Source: Paludibacteraceae bacterium (lineage in GTDB: Bacteria > Bacteroidota > Bacteroidia > Bacteroidales > Paludibacteraceae). From it: a stretch of 53,205 nt of DNA. The position numbers and the translations under genes were made by a program. The notes beneath the pieces were generated by a model that was not told the origin of the DNA, made no database searches, and was given only the letters and a program-made list of their open reading frames with translations. The stretch is taken from contig JAFSLP010000027.1 of NCBI GenBank assembly GCA_017448345.1, positions 1 through 53,205 on the forward strand, given 5' to 3'. Shown one piece after another: positions 16,590 to 25,237 of this stretch. Each line of letters begins with the position of its first letter. Within the stretch, counting starts at the first letter, position 1.

Positions 16590-17864
16590 TTATGGTCGTA
16601 AGCAACCGATAGGGACAACATATACTCCGTCCTTTCGGCGATATGCATATGGTCCGACTGCGGTTATCACCATCAGGAAAGAAGGAGCCGGCATTTTAGT
16701 GGTGTCTATATTTGCAGCAACTGCCTTCAGACTGTTTGCTGCTGCATCAATGTTATTGGGACCTCCTAACTTTACTTCGCATAAGCCATATGAACCATCC
16801 CGTCGGTGGATAACTATGTCACATTCCAACCCATTACTATCACGGAAATGATAAACTTTTGCATTGAGAGCATCGGCATAGATGCGAATATCCCTTGCAA
16901 CTAATGTCTCGAACATGAATCCGAATGTGTTAAGGTCGTTGATGAGATCGCTTGGATATATCCCCAATGCAGCTGTTGCTATAGACGGATCAATAAAATA
17001 GCGGGTAAGAGAAGTTCTAATGGCTGCCTTTGAACGCAAATTGGGGTTCCACGCAGGCATGTCTTCTATGACAAACAACCGGTTCAGTATATCCAAATAG
17101 GAGGTGATAGTATCATCTGAAACAGATTGATTGTCGTTAGATAGTACATCAGACCGAATCATACTGATAGGGCATTGCGCACCTTGGTGTCTGGCATAAG
17201 AACGCATGATGTAACGCATTCTCTCAGAAGAACGCTGAACTTTGTCCACGCGATGCATATCTACACTCAGCAGTGATTCCAAATAATCTTCTGCTTGATC
17301 CAGTGCAGTATTTCCCTTTAGGAAAGTGGCTTGCGGCCATCCGCCACGGCAAACAAGGAATGCCATCTGTTCGATAGGCATCTCATGGGAGGTGACTGCA
17401 ATGTCTGCCTGATTGAATAAATCATTTAAAGACACTTCTCCTTTGCTTTCGCCGGACTCATACAGACTCATAGGACGCATCTTCAGTCTTCCAATCCGAC
17501 CGGTGCCGCTATGTAATGTATCTTCTGCATCAGGAAGTACTGCGCTTCCTGTCAAAATAAATTGCGCAAACTCATTCCGTTCATCGACTTCCGTTCGGAC
17601 TACATCCCATAAGGCTGGTATAAGCTGCCATTCATCAATGACACGGGGCGTGTCGCCTAAAAGCAGACTTTCGGGATTGATATCCATCATCTGGCGGCTT
17701 TGTTCCAAAACAAGTCTCTTGCTTAAATCCAAGATACTATGCGATTGCTGTTTGGCTGTGGTTGTCTTTCCGCACCACTTAGGTCCGACAATCAGAACCG
17801 CTCCTTTACCCGCCATTTTGTTCTCTAATAATTGGTCTGCAATGCGCTGTTTGTAGCCTTTCAT
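16590..17864 (-). CDS. ATP-binding protein, AAA_14/DUF4143 family
   Basis: 424 residues. Walker A GPKWCGKTT is at residues 27-35, the Walker B-like VIDEWQLIP near 115, and a sensor-like FILTGSAVLP near 143. The C-terminal DUF4143 domain includes TRYFIDPSIATAALGIYP, FGFMFETLVARDIRIYA and a nuclease-like core HFRDSNGLECDIVIHRRDGSYGLCEVKLG (with the acidic and E-x-K positions of PD-(D/E)xK folds). Its cellular role is unproven; many copies occur in Bacteroidales genomes. It has its own promoter (17889-17919), upstream direct repeats (17935-17996) and a terminator, so it is a self-contained module. Confidence 0.88.
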   Translation of the reverse strand: MKGYKQRIADQLLENKMAGKGAVLIVGPKWCGKTTTAKQQSHSILDLSKRLVLEQSRQMMDINPESLLLGDTPRVIDEWQLIPALWDVVRTEVDERNEFAQFILTGSAVLPDAEDTLHSGTGRIGRLKMRPMSLYESGESKGEVSLNDLFNQADIAVTSHEMPIEQMAFLVCRGGWPQATFLKGNTALDQAEDYLESLLSVDMHRVDKVQRSSERMRYIMRSYARHQGAQCPISMIRSDVLSNDNQSVSDDTITSYLDILNRLFVIEDMPAWNPNLRSKAAIRTSLTRYFIDPSIATAALGIYPSDLINDLNTFGFMFETLVARDIRIYADALNAKVYHFRDSNGLECDIVIHRRDGSYGLCEVKLGGPNNIDAAANSLKAVAANIDTTKMPAPSFLMVITAVGPYAYRRKDGVYVVPIGCLRP

Positions 17865-17888
17865 AATTATGATTTTTTATTTCGGCTG

Positions 17889-17919
17889 CAAAGGTACTAA
17901 AAATAAATGAATTATGCAA
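17889..17919 (-). promoter_or_regulatory. Promoter of the first DUF4143 ATPase gene
   Basis: On the minus strand: TTG at 17917-17919, 20 nt, TACCTTTG at 17889-17896, about 25 nt before the start codon. Confidence 0.75.
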
Positions 17920-17934
17920 ATGTTTTTTACAGAA

Positions 17935-17996
17935 TTCGGCAGGTTGAGACCATTTTGTTCGGCAAGTTGGGACCATTTTGTTCGGCAAGTTGGGAC
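17935..17996 (-). repeat. 23-bp direct repeats upstream of the ATPase promoter
   Basis: Units at 17935-17957 and 17958-17980 and a partial third at 17981-17996 share the core CGGCAAGTTGGGACCATTTT (two changes in the first unit). They begin 15 nt beyond the -33 box of the ATPase promoter. They may be an operator array, or the multi-repeat end of an eroded insertion sequence. Confidence 0.75.
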
Positions 17997-18046
17997 TCTA
18001 TAAATGTTCAATGCAATAAATGCAATACAAAAAAATAAAATATGAA

Positions 18047-19105
18047 ATGAAAAAACTAATCATCATTTTACTTTCGGCATTATCATTGGCGGCAGGGGCA
18101 CAGGTTCCCGACTGGGTGAATCCTGTTGCTCGGGAAGAACTGTATCCGGCAGGGGCGTATTATAGCGGTTTTGCTTCGGCGACGGTCAGTAAGGGCGAGG
18201 ACAAAGAGAAAGTCTATGACCGTGTGCGGCAGAACGCACGTGTCGAGGCGGTGGCATCCATCCAAGTGTCTGTCGAACAGACTGTCGAGCGGTATATGCA
18301 GAACGTGCAGGCGAATGGCGATGTCTTGACGACAGACATCATGACCTCGCAAGCCGCCACGCGGACGAGTATAAAAGACATCCCGGGGTTGAAAGTGGAG
18401 TTATGGGAGAACCCCAAGAGCGGTGAGGTGTGCGCTTTTGCGTGGGTGAAGGCTGCCAACCTGTCCAGACAGCTGATGCGGCGGATAGCAGCCAACAACG
18501 CGAAGGCGGAAGTGGAGATGGAAGCCATCGGAGCGATGGTAGAGCGCGGCGACAAGATGCAGGCGAAGAACAGCCTGCCGAAGGTGCAGAGTATGCTTGA
18601 GGACATAGAAAACGACCAGCGCGTGATGCTGAGTATAGACCCGGAGGTGAACGATGACGACTTGGCAATCGGGGAGACGAACAAGCTCAAGAAACGCTGC
18701 CAAACCCTGAGTGCCAATCTTAAAAACGGCATTAACATCTACCTGATTTGTGACGCTTACCTGTTCGGGCAGAGTTATACGGCTTTGAAAGGCGAGATAC
18801 AAGGCGCACTAAGTCCGATGGGTTGCACGTTCGTGCGGACGGACACTGGCGCCGACTGGGTCATCACCATCACCGCCACGGCGAGAGAATACAACAAGAA
18901 CGATTTCGGAAACGTGAGCAGCTATTTCGCCTACGTGGATGCAAAAATAAGCATTGACAAAGGCTCCACGGGTCAGCGTGTCTATGAAGATGCCATCAGC
19001 GAGAAAGGCGGTCACACGCATAACTACGAACAAGCGGCACGTCAGGCATACCAAGACCTCTCGTCCAAACTCAGTGCCATCATCCAAGAGCAGATTCAGC
19101 AGTAA
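18047..19105 (+). CDS. Secreted LPP20-domain-like protein
   Basis: The start at 18047 gives 352 residues with a signal peptide (MKKLIIILLSALSLAAGAQ). Residues about 20-155 resemble the LPP20 lipoprotein domain: PDWV, GFASA, ARVEAVASIQVSVEQTVERYMQN and ELWENPKSGEVCAFAWVK. A helical stretch follows (about 160-230) and a C-terminal CsgG/penicillin-binding-activator-like beta region (ADWVITITATAREY, FAYVDAKISI). There is no lipobox cysteine, so it is probably periplasmic. Function is unknown. No clear -33/-7 promoter was found in the 60 bp upstream. Confidence 0.72.
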   Translation: MKKLIIILLSALSLAAGAQVPDWVNPVAREELYPAGAYYSGFASATVSKGEDKEKVYDRVRQNARVEAVASIQVSVEQTVERYMQNVQANGDVLTTDIMTSQAATRTSIKDIPGLKVELWENPKSGEVCAFAWVKAANLSRQLMRRIAANNAKAEVEMEAIGAMVERGDKMQAKNSLPKVQSMLEDIENDQRVMLSIDPEVNDDDLAIGETNKLKKRCQTLSANLKNGINIYLICDAYLFGQSYTALKGEIQGALSPMGCTFVRTDTGADWVITITATAREYNKNDFGNVSSYFAYVDAKISIDKGSTGQRVYEDAISEKGGHTHNYEQAARQAYQDLSSKLSAIIQEQIQQ

Positions 19106-19156
19106 AAGCGAACAAGCGTACTATTGCACCATGCATAATAATCGGGTGACTCTCGT

Positions 19157-19214
19157 AAGATGGTCCCGTGATGCCCGCGTGTGGGAAAGCACGTGAGCAT
19201 CACGGGATCATCTT
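19157..19214. terminator. Long near-perfect hairpin after the LPP20-like gene
   Basis: Arms 19157-19181 and 19190-19214 match at 22 of 25 positions, two of the exceptions being G-U compatible; the loop is 8 nt. It could terminate the upstream gene or be a REP-like palindrome. Confidence 0.55.
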
Positions 19215-19330
19215 CCAATGAAACCATAAGAATACTCCCTATAAGAGAAAAAACAATAAGAGAAAAAGATTCTCATCATGAAACTCCAATGCACAAAATA
19301 GAAGAAAATATGCGTTTTCTTCTCAAATAC

Positions 19331-19373
19331 TTGCATATATGCAATTTTTTTTGTACCTTTGCACTCGCAAAGG
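19331..19373 (+). promoter_or_regulatory. Promoter and palindromic operator of the MNT/HepT pair
   Basis: TTG at 19331-19333, 20 nt, TACCTTTG at 19354-19361. The -7 box is part of a palindrome CCTTTGC-actc-GCAAAGG (19356-19373) that ends 14 nt before the start codon. The same palindrome occurs at 32501-32518 and 40839-40857. Confidence 0.75.
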
Positions 19374-19387
19374 TTAAATCTGTGATT

Positions 19388-19696
19388 ATGCCAAGTGTAG
19401 AAGTTCAAAAAATGATTCCGAAGATACGAAAGTATCTCGCTACGCAGCCTGTGGAGCGTGCGTATCTGTTCGGCTCTTGCTCTCGGGGGGAAGAGACACC
19501 GGAGAGTGATGTGGATCTGCTGGTAACGTACACAGATAGTGACAGTCTGTCGCTGATGGATATTGGCGGAATGATTACAGACCTGAGCAAGATTGTTCAC
19601 AGACCGGTGGATTTGATAGAAGATGAGTATTTAATGCCTTTTGCCAGACAATCGGCTGACAAGGACAAAATAAAAATCTATGAGAGAGCGTATTAG
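19388..19696 (+). CDS. mntA: MntA-like minimal nucleotidyltransferase (antitoxin)
   Basis: 102 residues. Seen: FGSCSRGEETPESDVDLLV near 27-45, the GSxxRG...DxD catalytic signature of minimal nucleotidyltransferases. In studied HepT/MntA systems this enzyme AMPylates and silences the HEPN toxin partner. The gene overlaps the HepT-like gene by 17 bp, the expected antitoxin-first order. The start at 19388 is chosen because it follows the promoter/palindrome and begins MPSVEVQK; the longer frame upstream is not plausible. Confidence 0.87.
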   Translation: MPSVEVQKMIPKIRKYLATQPVERAYLFGSCSRGEETPESDVDLLVTYTDSDSLSLMDIGGMITDLSKIVHRPVDLIEDEYLMPFARQSADKDKIKIYERAY

Positions 19697-20039
19697 AGAC
19701 AAAGAGCGTCTGGTGCATATACTTTCCGCCATCGATAATCTGATTGATGGCGGAAAGCGCTATTCTGTTGAACAAGCGGAGAAGGACTCCATCATCTTCT
19801 TCGGTTTTGTGAAACAAATAGAGATTATCGGCGAAGCAACATATAAACTAACCAAGGAGTTTCGCGAAGAACATCCCGAAGTCCCTTGGAATAAGATGGA
19901 AGGAATGAGGCATGTATTAGTGCACGGCTACTATCTTATTTCGCCGCAAAAAATATGGAATGTTATCAATCGTGATTTGCCTGCACTCCGTCCGCAGATT
20001 GAGCGGTTTATCCAAGAAAAATCCAATGATGAGGAATGA
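19680..20039 (+). CDS. hepT: HepT-like HEPN ribonuclease toxin (DUF86)
   Basis: 119 residues, mostly helical. The HEPN catalytic motif Rx4HxY is intact as RHVLVHGY near residues 79-86. The N-terminus has the family pattern (RDKERLVHILSAIDNLI, FGFVKQIEIIGEATYKLT). HepT toxins cut RNA or tRNA and are neutralised by their MNT partner, encoded just upstream and overlapping. The intact motif suggests a working toxin. It is followed one base later by a secreted-protein gene. Confidence 0.9.
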   Translation: MRERIRDKERLVHILSAIDNLIDGGKRYSVEQAEKDSIIFFGFVKQIEIIGEATYKLTKEFREEHPEVPWNKMEGMRHVLVHGYYLISPQKIWNVINRDLPALRPQIERFIQEKSNDEE

Positions 20040-20040
20040 G

Positions 20041-20814
20041 ATGAAAAGATTATTCACTTTTATATTGTGTTCTTTTTTTACCATAAATATCATGGGGGTG
20101 CAGTTAAAAGCCCCTCGTGTAGTCATAAACGGTAATTTAAGCAAATATAAATATGCCTATGTTATGCCAACAGGCAGTTTGACGTCTAATTCCGGCATGT
20201 ATGGGAGCGCATATACAGACACATATGGGAATTCATATTGGATGTATGGAGGACCGACCACATCTATCAATCCATCAGAGACTATACGTGGGTATTTAAT
20301 GAAAATGGGATATACTATTTTATCTCAAATTGATGCCCAGTCCATAAATAAAACGATGATAGTTTCTTACGGATATACAGGGAGACGAGCATTGTCATTT
20401 TCAGCCTATGCAAGTTGTATAATGATTCAAATATTAGATGCAAAAACACATGACATTGTTGCAACATACGAAACAGAAGGCTGTGGCTCAAACGAAGCGG
20501 ATGATATATTACAAGCAATATATACAGCCATGTTGATGCACCAATATGGTTTGTCTCCTAAAATCCATACAGAGATTCTGAAAGTTAGCAAAAATAGCGT
20601 ACGCCTGTATCTGAAAAATAAAACGCCATATTGGGTGGAAAAAATAACTTTGCGGATAACGTATTATTTGGATGGGAATATTGTACACAAGCAAGACGTT
20701 ACTCTTGATGCTGAAAAAAATCCTTCAGAAGATATGGAAAAACAAATTAAACGAGATAAAGCAGTTCGTTCTAAAAAATATGAAGTAGGAATCGAGGTTC
20801 TCAGTTATGAATGA
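20041..20814 (+). CDS. Secreted protein of unknown function
   Basis: 257 residues from ATG 20041, with a signal peptide (MKRLFTFILCSFFTINIMG). A glycine/tyrosine/serine-rich stretch (about 45-75) precedes a region like a lipoprotein-type or curli-associated alpha/beta domain (MKMGYTILSQI, CIMIQILDAKTHDIVATYETEGCG). The C-terminus has strands (YWVEKITLRITYYLDGNIVHKQDVTL). No family is recognised. It starts one base after hepT but probably has no functional link to the toxin. A terminator follows at 20835. Confidence 0.6.
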   Translation: MKRLFTFILCSFFTINIMGVQLKAPRVVINGNLSKYKYAYVMPTGSLTSNSGMYGSAYTDTYGNSYWMYGGPTTSINPSETIRGYLMKMGYTILSQIDAQSINKTMIVSYGYTGRRALSFSAYASCIMIQILDAKTHDIVATYETEGCGSNEADDILQAIYTAMLMHQYGLSPKIHTEILKVSKNSVRLYLKNKTPYWVEKITLRITYYLDGNIVHKQDVTLDAEKNPSEDMEKQIKRDKAVRSKKYEVGIEVLSYE

Positions 20815-20834
20815 ACCGACCTGTTTTTTCTTTG

Positions 20835-20867
20835 TAACGCGTCTTATTATTAGGCGCGTTATTTTTT
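20835..20867 (+). terminator. Intrinsic terminator after the secreted-protein gene
   Basis: Stem TAACGCG (20835-20841) / CGCGTTA (20855-20861) followed by TTTTTT. Confidence 0.75.
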
Positions 20868-20940
20868 ATCTGTATGAAAGATGTAAGGAATGTATATCAC
20901 AAGCTAATCTCATGCAGAACTTACATTTTAGCCATTCCTC

Positions 20941-21207
20941 TTGCATATATGCAATTTTTTTTGTACCTTCGGTCCTCCCTACTAAAGCAGGGTCCCACCG
21001 AAAGTACGTTCGCGTCCTGCCGGGCATATGCAAAGGGGAAGGGATTTTTTTGCAAAAGGGCACAGCCCTGTATTTAAGTGCAGTTATCAGCCGTCTTATG
21101 CAAGCATAGCCGTCCGATAACCGCCCATAAATAGTAGTGAAAAACACTACTTTTTGCAAAAAAAATCCCTTTCCCCTTGCGTATGTGCAAAATTTGTAGT
21201 ACCTTTG
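20941..21207 (+). other. Two-promoter hairpin element, copy 1 (upstream of pdxA)
   Basis: Begins with a promoter-like TTG (20941-20943)-20 nt-TACCTTCG (20954-20961). The -7 box is the first arm of a hairpin (20953-20963 with 20997-21007). Next is GTTCG and TCCTGC, then a long inverted repeat: left arm 21025-21056, right arm 21151-21185, enclosing a GGGC-ACA-GCCC hairpin and an AGTAGTG...CACTACT hairpin. It ends in a full promoter, TTG (21177-21179)-20 nt-TACCTTTG (21200-21207), 106 nt before pdxA. The same architecture is repeated at 40503-40775 on the minus strand. Confidence 0.7.
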
Positions 21208-21313
21208 TACCCGATTTTAATTTGGCAGAGTGTGCGCCAAACGAAATCAACGCAAACAAAACAAAAACAACCAAGAATAAGCCAGACAGGAACTTATTCA
21301 GAAGAGCATCCAT

Positions 21314-22540
21314 ATGAGCAAACCAATAGTAGCCATTACCGCCGGTGACACCAACGGAGTGGGATATGAAGTCATCATCAAAGCGCTGTTAGAGTCGCAT
21401 ATGTTCGAGATCTGCAAACCCGTGATATACGGCAATGCAGCCGTAGCCCGGCAACATATCCAGACCTTGGGCGAAGAATATCACAACGTGACATGGAACA
21501 CGATAGACGACGCCTCGCAAGCCAAAGACGGTCGTCTGAACCTCATCACCTGTTACGCGGACAATCTGCCCGTGCAGTTCGGCATTCCGACGCCGGACGC
21601 CAACAAAGCCGCCAAGGCATCGCTGGAACGCGCCTGCCGCGACCTGAAAGAAGGCAAGGTACACGCATTAGTGACTGCGCCGCTGAACAAAGAAGCCCTG
21701 AATGAAGGACCAAAGGACCAAGCGTCAACTACCAAAGGGCATACCGAGTACATGGAAGAACGGTTTAAAGTCGAAAGTCAAAAGTCAAAAGCCGAAAGCA
21801 GTCTGATGATGCTTTGTTCGGGTGCGCTGCGCGTGGCGCTTGTATGCAACCATGTGGCGCTGGCGGACATCCCTGCACAGATAACGGAGGAGAACATCCT
21901 TGCCAAACTGACGGTGCTCAACCGGTCTCTTATCCGTGATTTCGGGTTGGAGAAACCGCGTATCGCCGTTCTTGCGCTCAATCCGCATGCCGGCGATGCC
22001 GGTCTGCTGGGCAAAGAGGAGCAGGAGATTATCGCTCCGGCTGTTGCCAAAGCCCGCGAACAGGGGTTGTGGGTGTTCGGTCCGTACGCCTCCGACGGGT
22101 TCTTCGGGTCCGGTCAGTTCGGGCATTTCGATGCCGTACTCGCCATGTATCACGACCAAGGTCTGATACCGTTCAAGACCTTGGACATGTCCGGTGTGAA
22201 CTATACGGCAGGTCTGAGCATCGTGCGGACCTCTCCTGACCATGGCACCGGTTATGACATCGCCGGCAAGAACCAAGCCGACCCGGCATCCATGCGCAAT
22301 GCCATCTACATGGCGATAGACGTTCTGCGCACGCGCAACGAGTATGACAGCCTGCGCGCCAACCCGCTGCCGTTCATCGAGCGCGAGGACAAAGAAGGCA
22401 GACCACGCCGCGAGTTCATCGATTTCAAGACCACTACCGGCGGCAACAGGTTTAATAATGTACAAGGGGACAATGTACAAAGTACAAAGGATAATGTACA
22501 AGGGGACAATGTACAAAGTACAAAGGAACAAAACGCATAA
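21314..22540 (+). CDS. pdxA: 4-hydroxythreonine-4-phosphate dehydrogenase
   Basis: NAD-dependent step of pyridoxal-phosphate synthesis, acting on 4-phosphohydroxy-L-threonine. Seen: [21 protein letters not shown] at the start, [13 protein letters not shown] near 117, [11 protein letters not shown] near 140, [17 protein letters not shown] near 272 (metal-binding His) and [18 protein letters not shown] near 305. At 408 residues it is longer than usual. A seven-residue insertion near 152-163 comes from an AAAGTC-type repeat, and the last ~28 residues come from a 36-bp repeat. Both are in frame. alaS follows after 16 nt. Confidence 0.95.
   Translation: MSKPIVAITAGDTNGVGYEVIIKALLESHMFEICKPVIYGNAAVARQHIQTLGEEYHNVTWNTIDDASQAKDGRLNLITCYADNLPVQFGIPTPDANKAAKASLERACRDLKEGKVHALVTAPLNKEALNEGPKDQASTTKGHTEYMEERFKVESQKSKAESSLMMLCSGALRVALVCNHVALADIPAQITEENILAKLTVLNRSLIRDFGLEKPRIAVLALNPHAGDAGLLGKEEQEIIAPAVAKAREQGLWVFGPYASDGFFGSGQFGHFDAVLAMYHDQGLIPFKTLDMSGVNYTAGLSIVRTSPDHGTGYDIAGKNQADPASMRNAIYMAIDVLRTRNEYDSLRANPLPFIEREDKEGRPRREFIDFKTTTGGNRFNNVQGDNVQSTKDNVQGDNVQSTKEQNA
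21767..21799 (+). repeat. AAAGTC-type repeat inside pdxA
   Basis: About four units of AAAGTCGAAAGTCAAAAGTC character, in frame, adding residues between EERF and SLMML where other PdxA proteins have a short turn. Same family as 10780-10804 and 39124-39176. Confidence 0.85.
22455..22526 (+). repeat. 36-bp tandem repeat at the 3' end of pdxA
   Basis: Two identical 36-bp units (22455-22490, 22491-22526), each made of GTACAAAG/GTACAAGGGG-type subunits, coding [11 protein letters not shown] twice. The same family is found inside alaS at 24096-24126. Confidence 0.9.
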
Positions 22541-22556
22541 AAATACAACCAACATA

Positions 22557-25205
22557 ATGACAAGCAAAGAAATTCGTCAGTCCTTTTTGGACTTCATGGC
22601 ATCAAAGGGACACCAAGTGGTGCCCTCCGCGCCGATGGTCATCAAAGACGACCCGACGCTGATGTTCACCAACGCCGGCATGAACCCGTGGAAGGGCATC
22701 ATCCTCGGCAATGACCCTATCAAATATCCGCGCGTGGCAGACAGCCAGAAATGTCTGCGCGTGAGCGGCAAGCACAACGACCTTGAGGAAGTGGGACACG
22801 ACACGTATCACCACACCATGTTCGAGATGTTAGGCAACTGGTCGTTCGGCGATTATTTCAAACAGGAAGCCATCGATTATGCATGGGAGTACATCGTGGA
22901 TGTGCTCAAGATAGACCCGTCCAACCTGTATGCGACGGTCTTTGAGGGTTCGCCGGAAGAGGGGCTGTCCCGTGACGACGAGGCGGCTTCCATCTGGCTC
23001 AAACACCTGCCTGCCGACCATATCCTGAACGGCAACAAGCATGACAACTTCTGGGAGATGGGCGAGACGGGTCCGTGCGGTCCCTGCTCGGAGATACATG
23101 TCGATAGCCGTTCCGAGGAAGAGAAAGCCCAAGTGCCGGGACGCGAGCTGGTGAACAAAGACCATCCGCAGGTGATAGAGATATGGAACATCGTCTTCAT
23201 GCAGTTCAACCGCAAGGCGGACGGCAGCCTCGAACCGCTGGCGAAGAAAGTGATAGACACAGGCATGGGTTTCGAGCGCTTGGTGCGCACGATACAAGGC
23301 AAGACATCCAACTACGATACCGACGTGTTCCAGCCGATGCTGAAGAAGATCGGCGAAATCTGCCAATGCCAATACGGAGCCGATGAGAAGACCGATGTCG
23401 CCATGCGTGTGATAGCCGACCATATCCGCACGATAGCGTTCGCCATCACCGACGGACAGCTGCCCTCGAACGAGAAAGCGGGTTATGTCATCCGGCGTAT
23501 TCTCCGTCGCGCCGTGCGCTACGGTTATACGTTCCTTAACATGCGCGAGGCGTTCCTGTACAAACTCGTGCCGCAACTGATAGCCGACATGGGTGAGGCG
23601 TATCCTGAACTCGCCAAGCAGCAGGCGCAGATAGTGCCGGTCATCAAAAGCGAGGAGGAGGCTTTCCTCCGCACGCTGGACAAAGGTATCGGTCTGCTGG
23701 ACAAGCTGATGGATGAGGCACGCAAAGCCGGCAAGAAAGAAATCAGCGGCGTGGATGTGTTCACGCTCAAAGACACATACGGCTTCCCGCTTGACCTGAC
23801 GGAACTTATCCTCCGCGAGAACGGTTTCACCACCAACGAGGAGGAGTACAACAAAGCTCTTGAGCACCAGAAATCCATGGGACGTGAGGCGAACAAACAG
23901 GACCTCGGCGACTGGACCGTTCTGGCAGAGGGCGAGACAGAGTTTGTAGGCTATGACCAATTGGCGTGTGTTACGCGTATCTTGCGCTACCGTAAAGTGA
24001 GCCAGAAAGGCAAGGAGTTTTATCAGGTAGTGCTCTCCAAGACACCGTTCTATGCCGAGATGGGCGGCGAAATCGGCGACACAGGATGCCTGAAGCTACA
24101 AGGGGACAATGTACAATGTACAAAGGAATTCAAAGTTGTTGATACCAAGCGCGAGAACGGTCTGCCGGTACATATCATGACGGAGCTGCCGGAGAAATTG
24201 AGAATGGAGAATGGAGAATGGAGAATTGTTGCCAGCGTAGATGCTGAGAAGCGTCAGGCGATCATGTGCAACCATACCGCCACCCATATCCTGCATTATG
24301 CGCTCCGTCAAGTGCTGGGCAACCATGTGGAGCAGAAGGGTTCGCTCGTGACTGCCGACAGCCTGCGTTTCGACTTCTGCCATTTCCAGAAAGTGACACC
24401 CGAAGAACTGCGCGAGGTGGAGAAAGCGGCGAATCGGCTGATCCGTCAGGACCTGCCGCTGGAGGAGAGCCGTCATACGCCGATAGCGGAAGCCAAGGCG
24501 ATGGGAGCTATGGCACTCTTCGGCGAGAAATACGGCGATGACGTGCGTGTCATCAAATACGGTCCGTCCATCGAGCTTTGCGGTGGTTGCCATGTGCCTT
24601 CGACCGGCAAAATAGGCTCCGTGCGCATCATCATGGAGACCAGTGTGGCTGCCGGTGTACGCCGTATAGAGGCGGTTACTGCTGCCAAGGCGGACGAGCT
24701 CTATTATGCTCAGCAGGACATGCTGGTCAATCTGCGCCAGCTCTTTAACAACGCTCCGGACTTGGCAGGCGCCATCCATCGTTCGATAGAGGAGAATGCC
24801 GGTCTCAAGAAACAGATAGAAGAGTTCATGGCGGAGAAGATAGAGCGTTTCCGCGACGAACTCATCAGCCGTGCCGAGAACTTGGGCGATATCAAACTGG
24901 TGCGTCTGCAAGGCGAAGTGGCACCGGACATGATTCGCGGCGTCATGCCGATGCTGCGCGGTAAGTTCACCGATGTCAAGTTTGCGGTTGTCGGAGCTAC
25001 CCAGTATGAAGGAAAACCCACTATTGCGGTCTTCCTGAGCCAGCCGCTGGTGGATGCAGGCAAGAACGCCGGTGCGATGATCAAGTCTGCCGCCAAACTG
25101 ATACAAGGCGGTGGCGGAGGTCAGCCGTGGATGGCTACTGCCGGCGGACGCGACGTCAACGGTCTGGACGCCGCCATGGAGCAGTTGCTTCGCGATTTGG
25201 AGTAA
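22557..25205 (+). CDS. alaS: Alanyl-tRNA synthetase
   Basis: Charges tRNA-Ala; essential. 882 residues from ATG 22557, normal length. Seen: [12 protein letters not shown] near 39, the catalytic-core segment [17 protein letters not shown] near 87, [12 protein letters not shown] near 176, the editing-domain [24 protein letters not shown] near 577, the zinc-site [10 protein letters not shown] near 680, and the C-terminal [14 protein letters not shown]. Two repeat-derived insertions (nt 24096-24126 and 24195-24228) fall between the tRNA-binding and editing regions, adding [11 protein letters not shown]- and RMENGEWRI-type residues in frame. Confidence 0.97.
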   Translation: MTSKEIRQSFLDFMASKGHQVVPSAPMVIKDDPTLMFTNAGMNPWKGIILGNDPIKYPRVADSQKCLRVSGKHNDLEEVGHDTYHHTMFEMLGNWSFGDYFKQEAIDYAWEYIVDVLKIDPSNLYATVFEGSPEEGLSRDDEAASIWLKHLPADHILNGNKHDNFWEMGETGPCGPCSEIHVDSRSEEEKAQVPGRELVNKDHPQVIEIWNIVFMQFNRKADGSLEPLAKKVIDTGMGFERLVRTIQGKTSNYDTDVFQPMLKKIGEICQCQYGADEKTDVAMRVIADHIRTIAFAITDGQLPSNEKAGYVIRRILRRAVRYGYTFLNMREAFLYKLVPQLIADMGEAYPELAKQQAQIVPVIKSEEEAFLRTLDKGIGLLDKLMDEARKAGKKEISGVDVFTLKDTYGFPLDLTELILRENGFTTNEEEYNKALEHQKSMGREANKQDLGDWTVLAEGETEFVGYDQLACVTRILRYRKVSQKGKEFYQVVLSKTPFYAEMGGEIGDTGCLKLQGDNVQCTKEFKVVDTKRENGLPVHIMTELPEKLRMENGEWRIVASVDAEKRQAIMCNHTATHILHYALRQVLGNHVEQKGSLVTADSLRFDFCHFQKVTPEELREVEKAANRLIRQDLPLEESRHTPIAEAKAMGAMALFGEKYGDDVRVIKYGPSIELCGGCHVPSTGKIGSVRIIMETSVAAGVRRIEAVTAAKADELYYAQQDMLVNLRQLFNNAPDLAGAIHRSIEENAGLKKQIEEFMAEKIERFRDELISRAENLGDIKLVRLQGEVAPDMIRGVMPMLRGKFTDVKFAVVGATQYEGKPTIAVFLSQPLVDAGKNAGAMIKSAAKLIQGGGGGQPWMATAGGRDVNGLDAAMEQLLRDLE
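24096..24126 (+). repeat. GTACAA-type repeat inside alaS
   Basis: CTACAAGGGGACAATGTACA-type tract related to the pdxA 3' repeat, in frame, located just before the editing domain. Confidence 0.85.
24195..24228 (+). repeat. AGAATGG repeat inside alaS
   Basis: Four to five units of GAGAATG/GAGAATT, 7 bp each, in frame. Related AATTGAGAATT-type units occur at 27927-27961. Confidence 0.85.
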
Positions 25206-25206
25206 A

Positions 25207-25236
25207 CCGTAATCCGTAATTCGTAATTCGTAATCC
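25207..25236 (+). repeat. CGTAATTCGTAATC repeat before gtrA
   Basis: Three to four units of (C)CGTAATT/C fill the gap between alaS and the GtrA-family gene. Confidence 0.75.
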
Positions 25237-25237
25237 G

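Noticed and set aside
17935-17996. End of an IS21-type insertion sequence
   Set aside because: Multiple short terminal repeats fit IS21 ends, but no istA/istB remnant or second end is present, and a similar layout at the other DUF4143 gene favours a regulatory array.
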